From Paenibacillus koleovorans NBRC 103111 (GTDB lineage: Bacteria; Bacillota; Bacilli; Paenibacillales; NBRC-103111), in NCBI RefSeq assembly GCF_004000845.1, contig NZ_BIMA01000014.1, positions 25,882 through 89,881 of the forward strand: a stretch of DNA of 64,000 bases, read 5' to 3'. Positions 35,766-43,756 of the stretch are shown here, in pieces (the stretch's first letter is position 1; every line of letters begins with the position of its first letter). The notes below the pieces were generated by a model that had not been told where the DNA came from, searched no databases, and worked only from the letters and a program-made list of their open reading frames with translations. Position numbers and translations under genes: made by a program.

Positions 35766-37247
35766 TTAACGGCCTACGATGATCGAGCCGTCGTAGTAGA
35801 ACACGCGCTTGCCGAAGAGCTCGGTGATGGCGCGGAGCGGGATGAAGGAGCTGCCGTTCTGGATCAGAACCGGCTGGTCGAGCTTCACTTTATCGTTCAC
35901 GATGCCGTCTTGAATGACATCCGCCGAACCGACAACAAGCTCCGTTGTTTTGCCATCCTTAGCGATCTTAACGGTTTGCGTAGCGTCATCGTACGAGACA
36001 ACGGCTTTCAAGGCTTCCGCGATCAGACGAACCGGAGCAAGCGTACGGCTCGTTTCCAGGCTCAGGAACGGTGCGTTTTCGGCTACTGCCGCTTTGCCGT
36101 CTACTTTGTAATCCACGGAGTTCAGCTTCAGTTGAATGCCTTCTTTCTCCGCGTTGTAAGTCAGCAGCTGGAAGCCGATCCGCTCAGCCTCTGCCAAGTT
36201 TTTGTTGTCCACCGCTTGGATGAACTGCTCAGCCAGCGTCAAGATCGCTTTGTACTTGTCAGGGCCGAAGAACACTTCTTGAGTCGAAAGGAACATCAGA
36301 CCTTCCATCACATAACCGCGTGCACCTGGAAGGTCGCCGGCTTCGAGCTTCGTAGACACTTGCTTGAAATATTCGTTTACTTTACCGACCATAGTGAGCT
36401 GAAGCGCATCGCCGATCGTTTGTTTGTTCAGCTTGGTCATGTCGGCGTTCGCGAAGGCGTTCAGGATCAGGTTCGCCTCTGCGGTGCCGCCCCCTCTCAG
36501 GTAGGTGTAGACCGGCATGTACAGGAAGTAGCCTTCCGTAATAGCGGCCGGCAGGTCGGCAGGCGCCTTGGTTGGGATGCTCTCGGCGTACGTATATGTA
36601 GCCAGGGCGTATGTCTTGATCAGCGTCTTGTCCAAAATTTGGCGGTGTGCATTGAAATCATCGGTTTTGCCGCCGGCAATGTCGGCCTGCAGCTGCTCGA
36701 GATTCCCCTTCAGCGTGCTCACCATATCGATGCTGTATTTCAGGTCGCGTTTCTCAACTGTGCTGAGCAGGACGCCTTCGTAAAGCTGAATCACTTTGTC
36801 GAAGCCTTTCGTTGCAGCAGCCAGGTCGCCGCTAGTCATAGCCGGACGAACGACGGTGCTGATCAGATCGCGAAGCGCGAAGTAGAAGTACCATTGCAGC
36901 CCTTTGTCGATCGCTTGTTTCGCAGAGCCGGCCGGCAGATCGCCCTTGATGGCGCTGTCGACAACGAGCATAATGCTGGCGTCGATTTTCGGATCGTCCG
37001 CTTTAATCACGGCTTCTACACGTTTGACTTCCGTTTGAAACTTCTCTACGTAGAACTTCTTGATAGCAGCCAAGTCCGGTTTGTCCGTGAACATAGCCTT
37101 GATGTCGGCGAACGCCTTGACTCGTTCTGCAATAACCGGATCTTCCGTAATCTTGAACTTGCTCTCCGCCCCAGCGGCGGAAACGAAGACGAACAAGGAT
37201 GATAAGACGAGCGAAAGACTTAGCAACAACTGCATAAAACGACGCAT
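35766..37247 (-). CDS. Secreted helical iron-transport partner with copper-amine-oxidase-like stalk domain
   Basis: 493 residues. A signal peptide (about 1-27, ending SAAGAE) is followed by about 350 residues of helices with many acidic and tyrosine residues, then about 105 C-terminal residues with the copper amine oxidase N-domain pattern: APVRLIAEALKAVVSYDD, TVKIAKDGKTTEL and SSFIPLRAITELFG. Paenibacillus proteins use this domain for wall or surface attachment. It precedes the FTR1 gene by 16 bases, so it likely plays the EfeO-like ferric/ferrous donor role, which is inference. GAGAGAAG precedes the ATG. No long EfeO cupredoxin is present. Confidence 0.75.
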   Translation of the reverse strand: MRRFMQLLLSLSLVLSSLFVFVSAAGAESKFKITEDPVIAERVKAFADIKAMFTDKPDLAAIKKFYVEKFQTEVKRVEAVIKADDPKIDASIMLVVDSAIKGDLPAGSAKQAIDKGLQWYFYFALRDLISTVVRPAMTSGDLAAATKGFDKVIQLYEGVLLSTVEKRDLKYSIDMVSTLKGNLEQLQADIAGGKTDDFNAHRQILDKTLIKTYALATYTYAESIPTKAPADLPAAITEGYFLYMPVYTYLRGGGTAEANLILNAFANADMTKLNKQTIGDALQLTMVGKVNEYFKQVSTKLEAGDLPGARGYVMEGLMFLSTQEVFFGPDKYKAILTLAEQFIQAVDNKNLAEAERIGFQLLTYNAEKEGIQLKLNSVDYKVDGKAAVAENAPFLSLETSRTLAPVRLIAEALKAVVSYDDATQTVKIAKDGKTTELVVGSADVIQDGIVNDKVKLDQPVLIQNGSSFIPLRAITELFGKRVFYYDGSIIVGR

Positions 37248-37280
37248 GAACTTCTCTCTCCTTTATATTTAAAAATAAGG

Positions 37281-38327
37281 TTACAACCATTTTTTGCGTC
37301 GCGCGAACCAGATCGCTCCGGCTCCCGCGATGATAACCCCGCCGATGACGATGAATGTTATCCATGGATTCGTCCGGTCGATCCGCTCCATGGGAGCGTG
37401 CCCGGCCAATTCTTTGCCTACGGTCGGACTAGCCGATGAGGATGGCGATGCGGTTGCGGCAGGGCTTCCGCTCGGAGTGGACGTAGAAGCGGCTCCGGTC
37501 GCAGACGAATTCGTCTGCGGGCTAGTGCTTGGCGTCGGCGACTGCGACGCGGCGGTCGTCTGTGCCGGCGACGCGGAAGGCGATGGCGCCGTGCTTGCAG
37601 GTGGCGCCGTGCTGCTCGCGGCAGAAGTCGGGGTCGGTTGCGGCGCCGTAGTGCTCACCGGCGTAGTTGACGGTTCTGGCTGCACGACGACCGGCGTAGG
37701 TGTAGGCGTCGGAGTGGGTTGAGGCGTAGCCGGCGCCACATAAGCTTTGTAAGGGAACAGTGGCTTGACCGCGCTTAGGATGCCGTCCACTTTCGCTTTG
37801 AACACCTCAGGCTGCGCCGCGCGTTTGCCTACTCCGAACAATCCGGGATTGCCAAGTGCGTTCAACGCCTCGTCGAAAGCTTTGTCGATATCGGCAAGCT
37901 TCGGATTGATGGATGGGGCTAATGTGTCGTATGTAGCCTTGGCTTTGGCGAGCAAAATCTTCGTCGCGGCATAGTCGCTGATCCCTTGCAGGGAGTACGT
38001 AAAGCGGCGTTCAAGGTTCATGACGAGAACGGCTCTGAAATTGGCGATCAGCAAGCTCTTGTCGCGGGCAGACAAGTTCTTGTCGAGCGTGACCGCCACC
38101 TCTTCGCCGAAGTGAGAAGCAATCTCCGAACGTCTCACCTTGTACGCCTCTTCCGCAGTTGACCAGTTCGGGGTCGCGGCACTTAGTTCGCTTTCGATCA
38201 GCTTGTACGTTTCGGCTACATCTTCCGTATTCGCATCTCCATAGGAGTAAGCACCGGCTTGACCAGGCGCCAGCGAGTACACCAACGCAGCTGCAACGAG
38301 CATAGCTGTAAAGAACCACCGTTTCAT
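37281..38327 (-). CDS. Secreted helical protein with mucin-like Ser/Thr/Pro tract and C-terminal membrane anchor
   Basis: 348 residues. A signal peptide (about 1-26) precedes a helical domain (about 30-195), then about 105 residues (198-303) made almost only of Ser, Thr, Pro and Ala, then a membrane segment (about 321-341) and a basic tail (RRKKWL). The helical part recalls a segment of the following gene's product. ATG 38327 is chosen for GAGGTG 7 bases upstream. First gene of the Fur-regulated FTR1 operon. The tract looks like a glycosylated spacer that holds an iron-binding head above the wall; no LPXTG motif is seen. Confidence 0.72.
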   Translation of the reverse strand: MKRWFFTAMLVAAALVYSLAPGQAGAYSYGDANTEDVAETYKLIESELSAATPNWSTAEEAYKVRRSEIASHFGEEVAVTLDKNLSARDKSLLIANFRAVLVMNLERRFTYSLQGISDYAATKILLAKAKATYDTLAPSINPKLADIDKAFDEALNALGNPGLFGVGKRAAQPEVFKAKVDGILSAVKPLFPYKAYVAPATPQPTPTPTPTPVVVQPEPSTTPVSTTAPQPTPTSAASSTAPPASTAPSPSASPAQTTAASQSPTPSTSPQTNSSATGAASTSTPSGSPAATASPSSSASPTVGKELAGHAPMERIDRTNPWITFIVIGGVIIAGAGAIWFARRKKWL

Positions 38328-38371
38328 GGGAACACCTCGTTGTAAAAATGGATTGCTTGAGCACAAGTGCA

Positions 38372-38400
38372 ATGATAATGATTATCAATTGTGGTGTCAA
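38372..38400 (-). promoter_or_regulatory. Sigma-A promoter of the FTR1 iron operon
   Basis: On the minus strand TTGACA (38395-38400) and TATCAT (38372-38377) are spaced by 17 bases. The -10 box lies at the edge of the Fur box. Confidence 0.85.
38373..38387 (-). promoter_or_regulatory. Fur box 2
   Basis: TGATAATGATTATCA is an exact match to the 7-1-7 Fur consensus and covers most of the -10 box of the iron operon promoter. Confidence 0.92.
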
Positions 38401-38459
38401 TACGTATAGGCAGCCACAAAAATATTTATTTTTCACATCGTTTTCTAATTTTCGTGGGT

Positions 38460-38465
38460 TATAAT
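38460..38465 (+). promoter_or_regulatory. -10 box of the GT2 gene promoter
   Basis: TATAAT lies 17 bases before Fur box 3. No good -35 is found at the normal distance (TTCACA is 22 bases away), so the promoter is weak or activator-dependent. Confidence 0.45.
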
Positions 38466-38481
38466 GTCCATGTTTAACCGT

Positions 38482-38496
38482 TGATTCTCATTCTCA
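38482..38496 (+). promoter_or_regulatory. Fur box 3
   Basis: TGATTCTCATTCTCA keeps 11 of 14 consensus positions and, read on the other strand, is two direct GAGAAT hexamers plus a partial third. It is about 60 bases before the GT2 start and about 100 bases from Fur box 2, in a divergent arrangement. Confidence 0.65.
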
Positions 38497-38554
38497 ATTA
38501 GAAAATAGAGCCGAATGCAACTTGCCGTAATCCTTGGAAGGAAGAGCTGACGAT

Positions 38555-39334
38555 ATGAACAACATCGAGCCGGACAAGAAGCTTGTAGTATTTATTCCCG
38601 CACACAATGAGGTCGGAAACATCGAACGCGTCATTGCGCGAATCCCGAGAACCTTTCACCCTCGCTACACGGTGGAGGTAGTCGTCATCGACGACGGATC
38701 GACGGACGGGACAGCCGAAGCGGCTAAGCTGGCCGGGGCGGACCGGGTTCACTCTTTTCCGGTCAATCTGGGTCTGGGGGCTGCCGTTAGGGAAGGATTG
38801 GCGCAGAGCTGCCTGCTCGATGCGGATATCGGCCTGATGATCGATGCGGATAATGAGTACCCGCCGGAACAAATTCCAGAAGTCGTCGCTCCGATCATTC
38901 GAGGAACAGCGGATTATACGTTCGGGTCCCGGTTTAAAGGCAGCATCGAGGGAATGAGGCTCAATCGCCGTTTGGGCAACTATTTTTTTGCACTGGTGCA
39001 GTCTATCCTGCTGCGCAAATGGATTTTCGACGGCCAGTCGGGGATGCGCGGGTTTTCCCGGTCTGCGATGGAGTGTGCGGAGATCATTCACGATTACAAC
39101 TATGCTCAAGTGTTGACCTTGAATTTGTTGCGCAAGGGCTTCCGGTTGGAGGAAGTGCCGATTGCATATAAAGTTAGGACCCATGGAAGATCGTTCGTCA
39201 AGTTCCGGCAATATGTAACATCGGTCATCCCGGCTATGTACAAGGAAATGAGAAGACCCGTTCCATCTTCATACAGCCGCGCGAATTGGAGAGCTGCCCG
39301 ACTGGAAAGCGGCAACGGCAGTCCTCGAGAGTAA
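38555..39334 (+). CDS. GT2 polyprenyl-phosphate-sugar synthase-like (DPM1-like)
   Basis: 259 residues. FIPAHNEVGNIERVI, VVVIDDGSTDGT, a DADNEYPPEQIPEV donor/metal motif and a GQSGMRGFSR segment match dolichol- or polyprenyl-phosphate mannose/glucose synthases. No membrane segment is evident, as in soluble DPM1-type enzymes. It would load a sugar from a nucleotide donor on polyprenyl phosphate for GT39-type transferases such as the one at 32546. ATG 38555 follows GGAAGGAAG. Divergent from the iron operon and predicted to be under Fur control. Confidence 0.85.
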   Translation: MNNIEPDKKLVVFIPAHNEVGNIERVIARIPRTFHPRYTVEVVVIDDGSTDGTAEAAKLAGADRVHSFPVNLGLGAAVREGLAQSCLLDADIGLMIDADNEYPPEQIPEVVAPIIRGTADYTFGSRFKGSIEGMRLNRRLGNYFFALVQSILLRKWIFDGQSGMRGFSRSAMECAEIIHDYNYAQVLTLNLLRKGFRLEEVPIAYKVRTHGRSFVKFRQYVTSVIPAMYKEMRRPVPSSYSRANWRAARLESGNGSPRE

Positions 39335-39436
39335 TCGAAGCAATCAGTTGAATGGAAGATGCTTGTGCCGGATGCATAAGTGTCTTCCGCTCTTTGCATT
39401 TACGGGGATTCGCCCGGGTTCCATCCGAGAAAAAGG

Positions 39437-39465
39437 TTGAACGCAGAGGCGATATCTTATAGAAT
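39437..39465 (+). promoter_or_regulatory. Sigma-A promoter of the two-component/iron lipoprotein operon
   Basis: TTGAAC at 39437-39442 and TAGAAT at 39460-39465, spacer 17 bases. The Fur box starts 12 bases downstream. Confidence 0.7.
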
Positions 39466-39477
39466 AATAGATAATAA

Positions 39478-39492
39478 TGATAATCATTTTCA
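39478..39492 (+). promoter_or_regulatory. Fur box 4
   Basis: TGATAATCATTTTCA matches 13 of 14 defined positions of the 7-1-7 consensus. It lies over the predicted start region of the response-regulator operon. Confidence 0.85.
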
Positions 39493-39514
39493 GTGGATGG
39501 GCGGAAAGGCTGGC

Positions 39515-40198
39515 ATGAAGAAGGTACTGCTGATTGAAGATGAGAAAAACATGTCGAAATTTATCGATCTCGAGCTGAGGCACGAGTCTTTTGCCGTTAC
39601 GGTTGCTTTCGAAGGCTATGACGGCTTGCATATGGCTCTGTCGGAGGACTGGGATCTCATTTTGCTGGATATTATGCTGCCCGGACTGGACGGTCTGGAG
39701 ATTTGCCGGCGCATCCGGATGCACAAACAAACGCCTATCATTATGCTCAGCGCAAAAGACAGCGTAATGGAGCGGATTCGCGGTCTGGATTGCGGGGCTG
39801 ACGACTATTTGCCGAAGCCTTTCGCGATCGAGGAGCTGCTGGCCCGCATGCGCGTCGTTTTCCGCAGGCAAGGGGGACAAGAGGCGAAACCGAATGAGAT
39901 TTCCACATTGGTTTTTCAAGATTTGAGCCTCAATCCGGAAACTAGAGTTGTCCAGCGCGCAGGCGAAGTGATCGAGCTGACCAAACGGGAATACGATTTG
40001 CTGGTCATGTTCCTCACCCATGTGAATCGAGTGCTGGAGCGGGAAACTTTGCTGGATCAGGTATGGGGCTTCGAGGCGGCGGTCGATACGAATGTGGTCG
40101 ATGTGTATGTCCGGTACTTGCGGCTCAAGATCGACCTCCCCGGACAATCGAGCTATATCAAAACATTGAGAGGCATTGGTTATGTGATGCGCAAATGA
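39515..40198 (+). CDS. OmpR/PhoB family response regulator
   Basis: 227 residues. The receiver domain has phospho-acceptor Asp52 (LILLDIMLPGLDG) and the switch Lys in DDYLPKPF; the C-terminal winged helix ends in YIKTLRGIGYVMRK. It is a DNA-binding regulator activated by the kinase that follows. The ATG at 39515 follows GGAAAGG; a longer frame upstream would run through the Fur box. The stop overlaps the kinase start by 4 bases. Confidence 0.93.
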   Translation: MKKVLLIEDEKNMSKFIDLELRHESFAVTVAFEGYDGLHMALSEDWDLILLDIMLPGLDGLEICRRIRMHKQTPIIMLSAKDSVMERIRGLDCGADDYLPKPFAIEELLARMRVVFRRQGGQEAKPNEISTLVFQDLSLNPETRVVQRAGEVIELTKREYDLLVMFLTHVNRVLERETLLDQVWGFEAAVDTNVVDVYVRYLRLKIDLPGQSSYIKTLRGIGYVMRK

Positions 40199-41637
40199 AA
40201 TTCACTCGTTGGGCTCGATTTTTTTCCCGGATACCGATCAAGTTCAAGCTGACGCTCTGGTCCACCGTGCTCATTATGGTGCTGCTATTGAGTAATTACG
40301 GCCTTCAGTATCTGGTCATGGAAAAATGGATCATTCATCGAGAAAAGAGCAGCGTGCAGCGCAATATGAACGAAGTGCTGAACCATGTTCTGGAGCAGGA
40401 AACGAACTTCAAATCGGAGCAGCTGAAGGACATCAAACAATTCCTAAGCAAAGTCAATCGCGAAGATCAGATGATCCGGATTGTCGACGATGACGATAGT
40501 CCGATTGTGACGGTCTCCAATGATGTGGCGGAGCATCTGACGCCCCCCCGGTCCGTCTCCGTACAGCAGATTTCGGTCTATCGAATGGAGGCTGGCCCTG
40601 TATTGGTGATGAGAAGTCCGTTTACGATATTCGAGTTCAACGGAACGGTCGAAATTGTGAAATCGATGGCTGTGTATGAGCAACTGATCGATACGCTTCT
40701 GGAAGTAATGCAAGTATTCGCTGTCGTTGCGGTATTGCTAAGCCTGCTCGTGGGATGGCTGATTGTGCGGAAAATGCTGAAGCCGCTGCAGGCGATGTCG
40801 CAAACGATTCGGGATGTGAACCGGAACGGCTTGCAGGAAAGAATGATTCCCGCCCACAACGGCGACGAAATCTCGACTCTGATGGTGCAATTCAACGAAA
40901 TGATGGACAAGGTCGAGGAGTCGTTTTGGCAGCGCAGCCGTTTCGTCGAGGACGCATCTCATGAGCTGAGAACGCCGATTGCCATTATTGAAGGCCACTT
41001 GACGCTGCTGAGTCGGTGGGGCAAAAACGATCCGAACGTATTGGATGAATCGCTTCGCGCCTCGCTGGATGAATTTAGCCGATTGAAAGGGTTGGTCTCG
41101 GAGCTGCTTACCTTGTCACGGGCGGAGAAGGACATGACTCCTCTGGAGAGGCCGCTTGCGAACCCGGTGGGAACGATCGGCGCCATACTGGAGCGGTTTA
41201 TGACCCTGCATCCTGATTTTGAGATCGAGCTTGAATTAGAGAACTTGGAAGGCTACGCCTTGCTTGTCTCCCCGGATCATCTGGAACAGATCATGCTCAT
41301 TCTGCTGGACAATGCCGTCAAGTATTCGAAAGCTGCCAACACGATTCACGTTCGAGCTGGTCTGGACGTGCCGTATGCAACCCTTATGATCGAAGATCAA
41401 GGCATCGGGATTCCGGCGCAGGATTTGCCTTACGTTACCGAGCGATTTTATCGGGTAGATCGGGCGAGAAGGCGCACCCAGGGCGGGAATGGGCTGGGAT
41501 TGGCGATCGCCAAGCGGCTGGTGGAGCGGTATCAGGGGAAGCTGGTCATCCGAAGCGAAGAAAATGTGGGCACGGCGGTTACCCTATACATCCCCCTTAC
41601 GCCGGACGGAGCAAGCAAGAAGGAGGAATCCGCGTGA
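40195..41637 (+). CDS. Sensor histidine kinase
   Basis: 480 residues. Two membrane segments (about 19-41 and 172-192) flank an extracellular sensor of about 130 residues, followed by HAMP, a HisKA dimerisation domain with His256 (VEDASHELRTPIA) and an ATPase domain with N-box LLDNAVKYS and GNGLGLAIAKRL. It pairs with the preceding regulator and is overlapped by the iron-binding lipoprotein gene, whose product might present the ligand to its sensor domain. The signal is probably iron-related, by context only. Confidence 0.92.
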   Translation: MKFTRWARFFSRIPIKFKLTLWSTVLIMVLLLSNYGLQYLVMEKWIIHREKSSVQRNMNEVLNHVLEQETNFKSEQLKDIKQFLSKVNREDQMIRIVDDDDSPIVTVSNDVAEHLTPPRSVSVQQISVYRMEAGPVLVMRSPFTIFEFNGTVEIVKSMAVYEQLIDTLLEVMQVFAVVAVLLSLLVGWLIVRKMLKPLQAMSQTIRDVNRNGLQERMIPAHNGDEISTLMVQFNEMMDKVEESFWQRSRFVEDASHELRTPIAIIEGHLTLLSRWGKNDPNVLDESLRASLDEFSRLKGLVSELLTLSRAEKDMTPLERPLANPVGTIGAILERFMTLHPDFEIELELENLEGYALLVSPDHLEQIMLILLDNAVKYSKAANTIHVRAGLDVPYATLMIEDQGIGIPAQDLPYVTERFYRVDRARRRTQGGNGLGLAIAKRLVERYQGKLVIRSEENVGTAVTLYIPLTPDGASKKEESA

Positions 41638-42677
41638 AAAAGAGCGTCTTGGTCTGTTTGATTATGGCCGTCCTGTGTTCGGGCTGCGACTATGCCTGGT
41701 TCGGTCGAGGCTTGCAGGAGGATGCCGGAGGGGTAACCGTGTATACGGCCCGGCACTATGAGGCGGATTCCGCTCTATTCGAGGCGTTTACGAAGCAAAC
41801 CGGCATTCGGGTGCATGAGATCAAAGGAACGGCGGAGGAATTGATCGGCAAGATGGCGCAGGACAGGGAAAACGCTGTCGCGGATCTGTTTTTCACTGTG
41901 GACGGGGGCGTCCTGAGCAATGCCAAACAAGCGGATGTGCTCCAGCCTCTGCGCTCCGAGATAATTGACAGGCAAGTGCCTCAGCAATGGCGCGATCCCG
42001 ATCAGTATTGGATTGGGGTGACCAGAAGGGCCCGCGTGCTCGTCTATTCGAAGGATCGGGTCAGGCGGGAAGAGCTGTCCACCTACGAGGAGCTGACGGA
42101 TACCAAGTGGAAGGGTAGGCTGCTCGTCCGCTCTTCGCAAAGCTTATATAATCAATCGCTGCTGGCTTCATTTATTTCCCTGAACGGGAAGGATCGGGCT
42201 ATGCAATGGGCGAAGGGCGTTGCAACGAACCTGTCCCGCGCTCCGGAGGGCGGCGACCGTGAGCAGGCGCTTGCTATCCTCGACGGAGTTGGGGATGTGG
42301 CGATCATGAACACCTACTATTTCGGCCAATTGGCGAATTCGACCGACCCTGACGAGGCTAGAGTTGCCGATCAGCTGGCTGTTTTTTTTCCCAATCAGCT
42401 AACAACAGGCACCCATATCAACATTAGCGGCATCGGTCTTGCCCGCTATGCGCCGCACAAGGCAAATGCGATTAAGCTGGTGGAATATATGACGAGCCGA
42501 GAAGGGCAGACGCTGCTGGTGAACAAAAGCTATGAGTTCCCGGTGAACGAAGAGGCGACCTTGCCCAAGCTATTGGAATCGTGGGGGACGTTCAAAGCGC
42601 AAGAGCTGGATTTCTCCGAGCTCGGTGCGCATCAGCAGGCCGCGATTGAACTGTTCCGGCTTGCCGATTGGCCTTAA
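41634..42677 (+). CDS. Iron(III)-type ABC substrate-binding lipoprotein
   Basis: 347 residues. A lipoprotein signal ends in LCSGC. VTVYTARHYEADSALFEAF, AVADLFFTVDGG, RRARVLVYSKDRV and NTYYFGQL with the consecutive tyrosines match FbpA/FutA-type ferric-binding proteins. The GTG start overlaps the kinase stop (GTGA), so it is translationally coupled. No permease or ATPase gene follows. Coupling to a two-component system suggests a co-sensor role in addition to or instead of transport. Confidence 0.88.
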   Translation: MKKSVLVCLIMAVLCSGCDYAWFGRGLQEDAGGVTVYTARHYEADSALFEAFTKQTGIRVHEIKGTAEELIGKMAQDRENAVADLFFTVDGGVLSNAKQADVLQPLRSEIIDRQVPQQWRDPDQYWIGVTRRARVLVYSKDRVRREELSTYEELTDTKWKGRLLVRSSQSLYNQSLLASFISLNGKDRAMQWAKGVATNLSRAPEGGDREQALAILDGVGDVAIMNTYYFGQLANSTDPDEARVADQLAVFFPNQLTTGTHINISGIGLARYAPHKANAIKLVEYMTSREGQTLLVNKSYEFPVNEEATLPKLLESWGTFKAQELDFSELGAHQQAAIELFRLADWP

Positions 42678-42774
42678 GAGACTTGAGCAACATCTTGTAT
42701 AGGCTTGATTCATTTCCTCTTTGCTGGGTAAATATACAAAGTAAGTTAAAAACCCTACAGAGGAGTGATTCAGA

Positions 42775-43065
42775 ATGGCACAGAATCAAGACAGGAACCA
42801 GAACAAGGAGCAAGACATGAACCAGCAATGGAACCAGGATCGGAAGATGAGCCGGGAAGAAGCCGAACGTCAGGGTGGACAGGCGAATACGAACTTGCAG
42901 GACCGCGAGTTTTACCAGGAGCTCGGTCAGAAGCCCGGACAATCCCGCGAGATGGACCCTAACCGGTATCGCGAGGAGGAGAAGAAGCGGCAGGAGGAGC
43001 GCAACCGCCAAGGCGGCCAACAACAACCTGATCAGGAGCAGAAACAAAGGAATCAAAATCAATAG
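42775..43065 (+). CDS. Small hydrophilic Gln/Asn-rich protein
   Basis: 96 residues, with no hydrophobic segment, rich in Gln, Asn, Glu and Arg (begins MAQNQDRNQNKEQ). AGAGGAGTG is placed well before the ATG. Low-complexity hydrophilic proteins of this kind in spore formers include stress and small spore-associated proteins; I recognise no specific family. The composition suggests a disordered, desiccation- or stress-type protein, which is inference. A bidirectional hairpin separates it from the convergent protease-like gene. Confidence 0.7.
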   Translation: MAQNQDRNQNKEQDMNQQWNQDRKMSREEAERQGGQANTNLQDREFYQELGQKPGQSREMDPNRYREEEKKRQEERNRQGGQQQPDQEQKQRNQNQ

Positions 43066-43081
43066 TCTCTGTGATATGAAA

Positions 43082-43125
43082 AATACAACCGTCCGGTCCT
43101 CTCTGGGGGATTGGGCGGTTGTATT
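43082..43125. terminator. Bidirectional terminator
   Basis: AATACAACCGTCC at 43082 pairs with GGGCGGTTGTATT at 43113 (one G-T pair). It lies between two convergent genes; A and T runs flank both sides. Confidence 0.7.
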
Positions 43126-43129
43126 GTTT

Positions 43130-43582
43130 CTAAGCGATGTCGGCCTCGCTGGTGGTTGCTTGGCGGCTGTTATACATCGCCAACGATTCCATGACGATCG
43201 TATCCAGCGTGGAGGCGTCTGCGAAGTCCTTCAGCAGCTGTCGGGCATATCGCCAGGCGTTGACTTCGATTTGCAGCAAAGTTCGGTCCCGCTCCGCATC
43301 CGAGAGATCGCCGTCCAACCGCTCGCACAGCTGTCGAAGGTCGCCGTCCTGCGCATGCCCGAGCTCATGCGCCAGGATGACGGCTATGTACTCCTCCAGC
43401 CGGTCCAGGGAGCCGAACAGGAGGAAACATTGCTGCTTCATCGTCTCTACATACAACGTAATGCTGTGCGACGCCATATGGTACTTGCCCCCGACTAGCC
43501 TCTGCTCCGGAAAGCTGGCTTCTACTCGCACGGGAACCCGGCTGCCGGCACGTGCCGACCATTCCTGCACGATTCGTTCCAC
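43130..43582 (-). CDS. HELGH zinc metalloprotease-like protein
   Basis: 150 residues. HELGH in AVILAHELGHAQDGDL gives the HExxH zinc site, and IEVNAWRYA could supply the third ligand Glu, as in ImmA or M48-like minimal gluzincins. No signal peptide or membrane segment. The start is GTG with only a weak ribosome binding site. Small cytoplasmic domains of this kind often process a neighbouring regulator, but no phage or repressor gene is adjacent. Function unknown. Confidence 0.65.
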   Translation of the reverse strand: MERIVQEWSARAGSRVPVRVEASFPEQRLVGGKYHMASHSITLYVETMKQQCFLLFGSLDRLEEYIAVILAHELGHAQDGDLRQLCERLDGDLSDAERDRTLLQIEVNAWRYARQLLKDFADASTLDTIVMESLAMYNSRQATTSEADIA

Positions 43583-43720
43583 TCGTTCGTTGTTCAGTCC
43601 CGTTCACCCGACTCTCTAGGATGGGAAATCTTCGCTGTTTTCCACAGTTTATCAAACTGCTTCAGAATGTAAAGATGGCGGATGGATACGATTTGGAGAT
43701 TTGAAGAATAATCGATAAAA

Positions 43721-43747
43721 GACCCGCTCACCAATGATGAGCGGGTC
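43721..43747 (-). terminator. Terminator of the CBS-domain gene
   Basis: GACCCGCTCA at 43721 and TGAGCGGGTC at 43738 form a perfect 10-bp stem with a 7-base loop; the minus strand continues with a T-rich run. Confidence 0.85.
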
Positions 43748-43756
43748 CCTTAACGG

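Noticed and set aside
35682..37202. 506-codon open frame on the + strand
   Set aside because: It lies antisense to the secreted iron-transport partner, whose signal peptide, domain pattern and operon position are clear; the antisense translation shows no family-like sequence and has no ribosome binding site.
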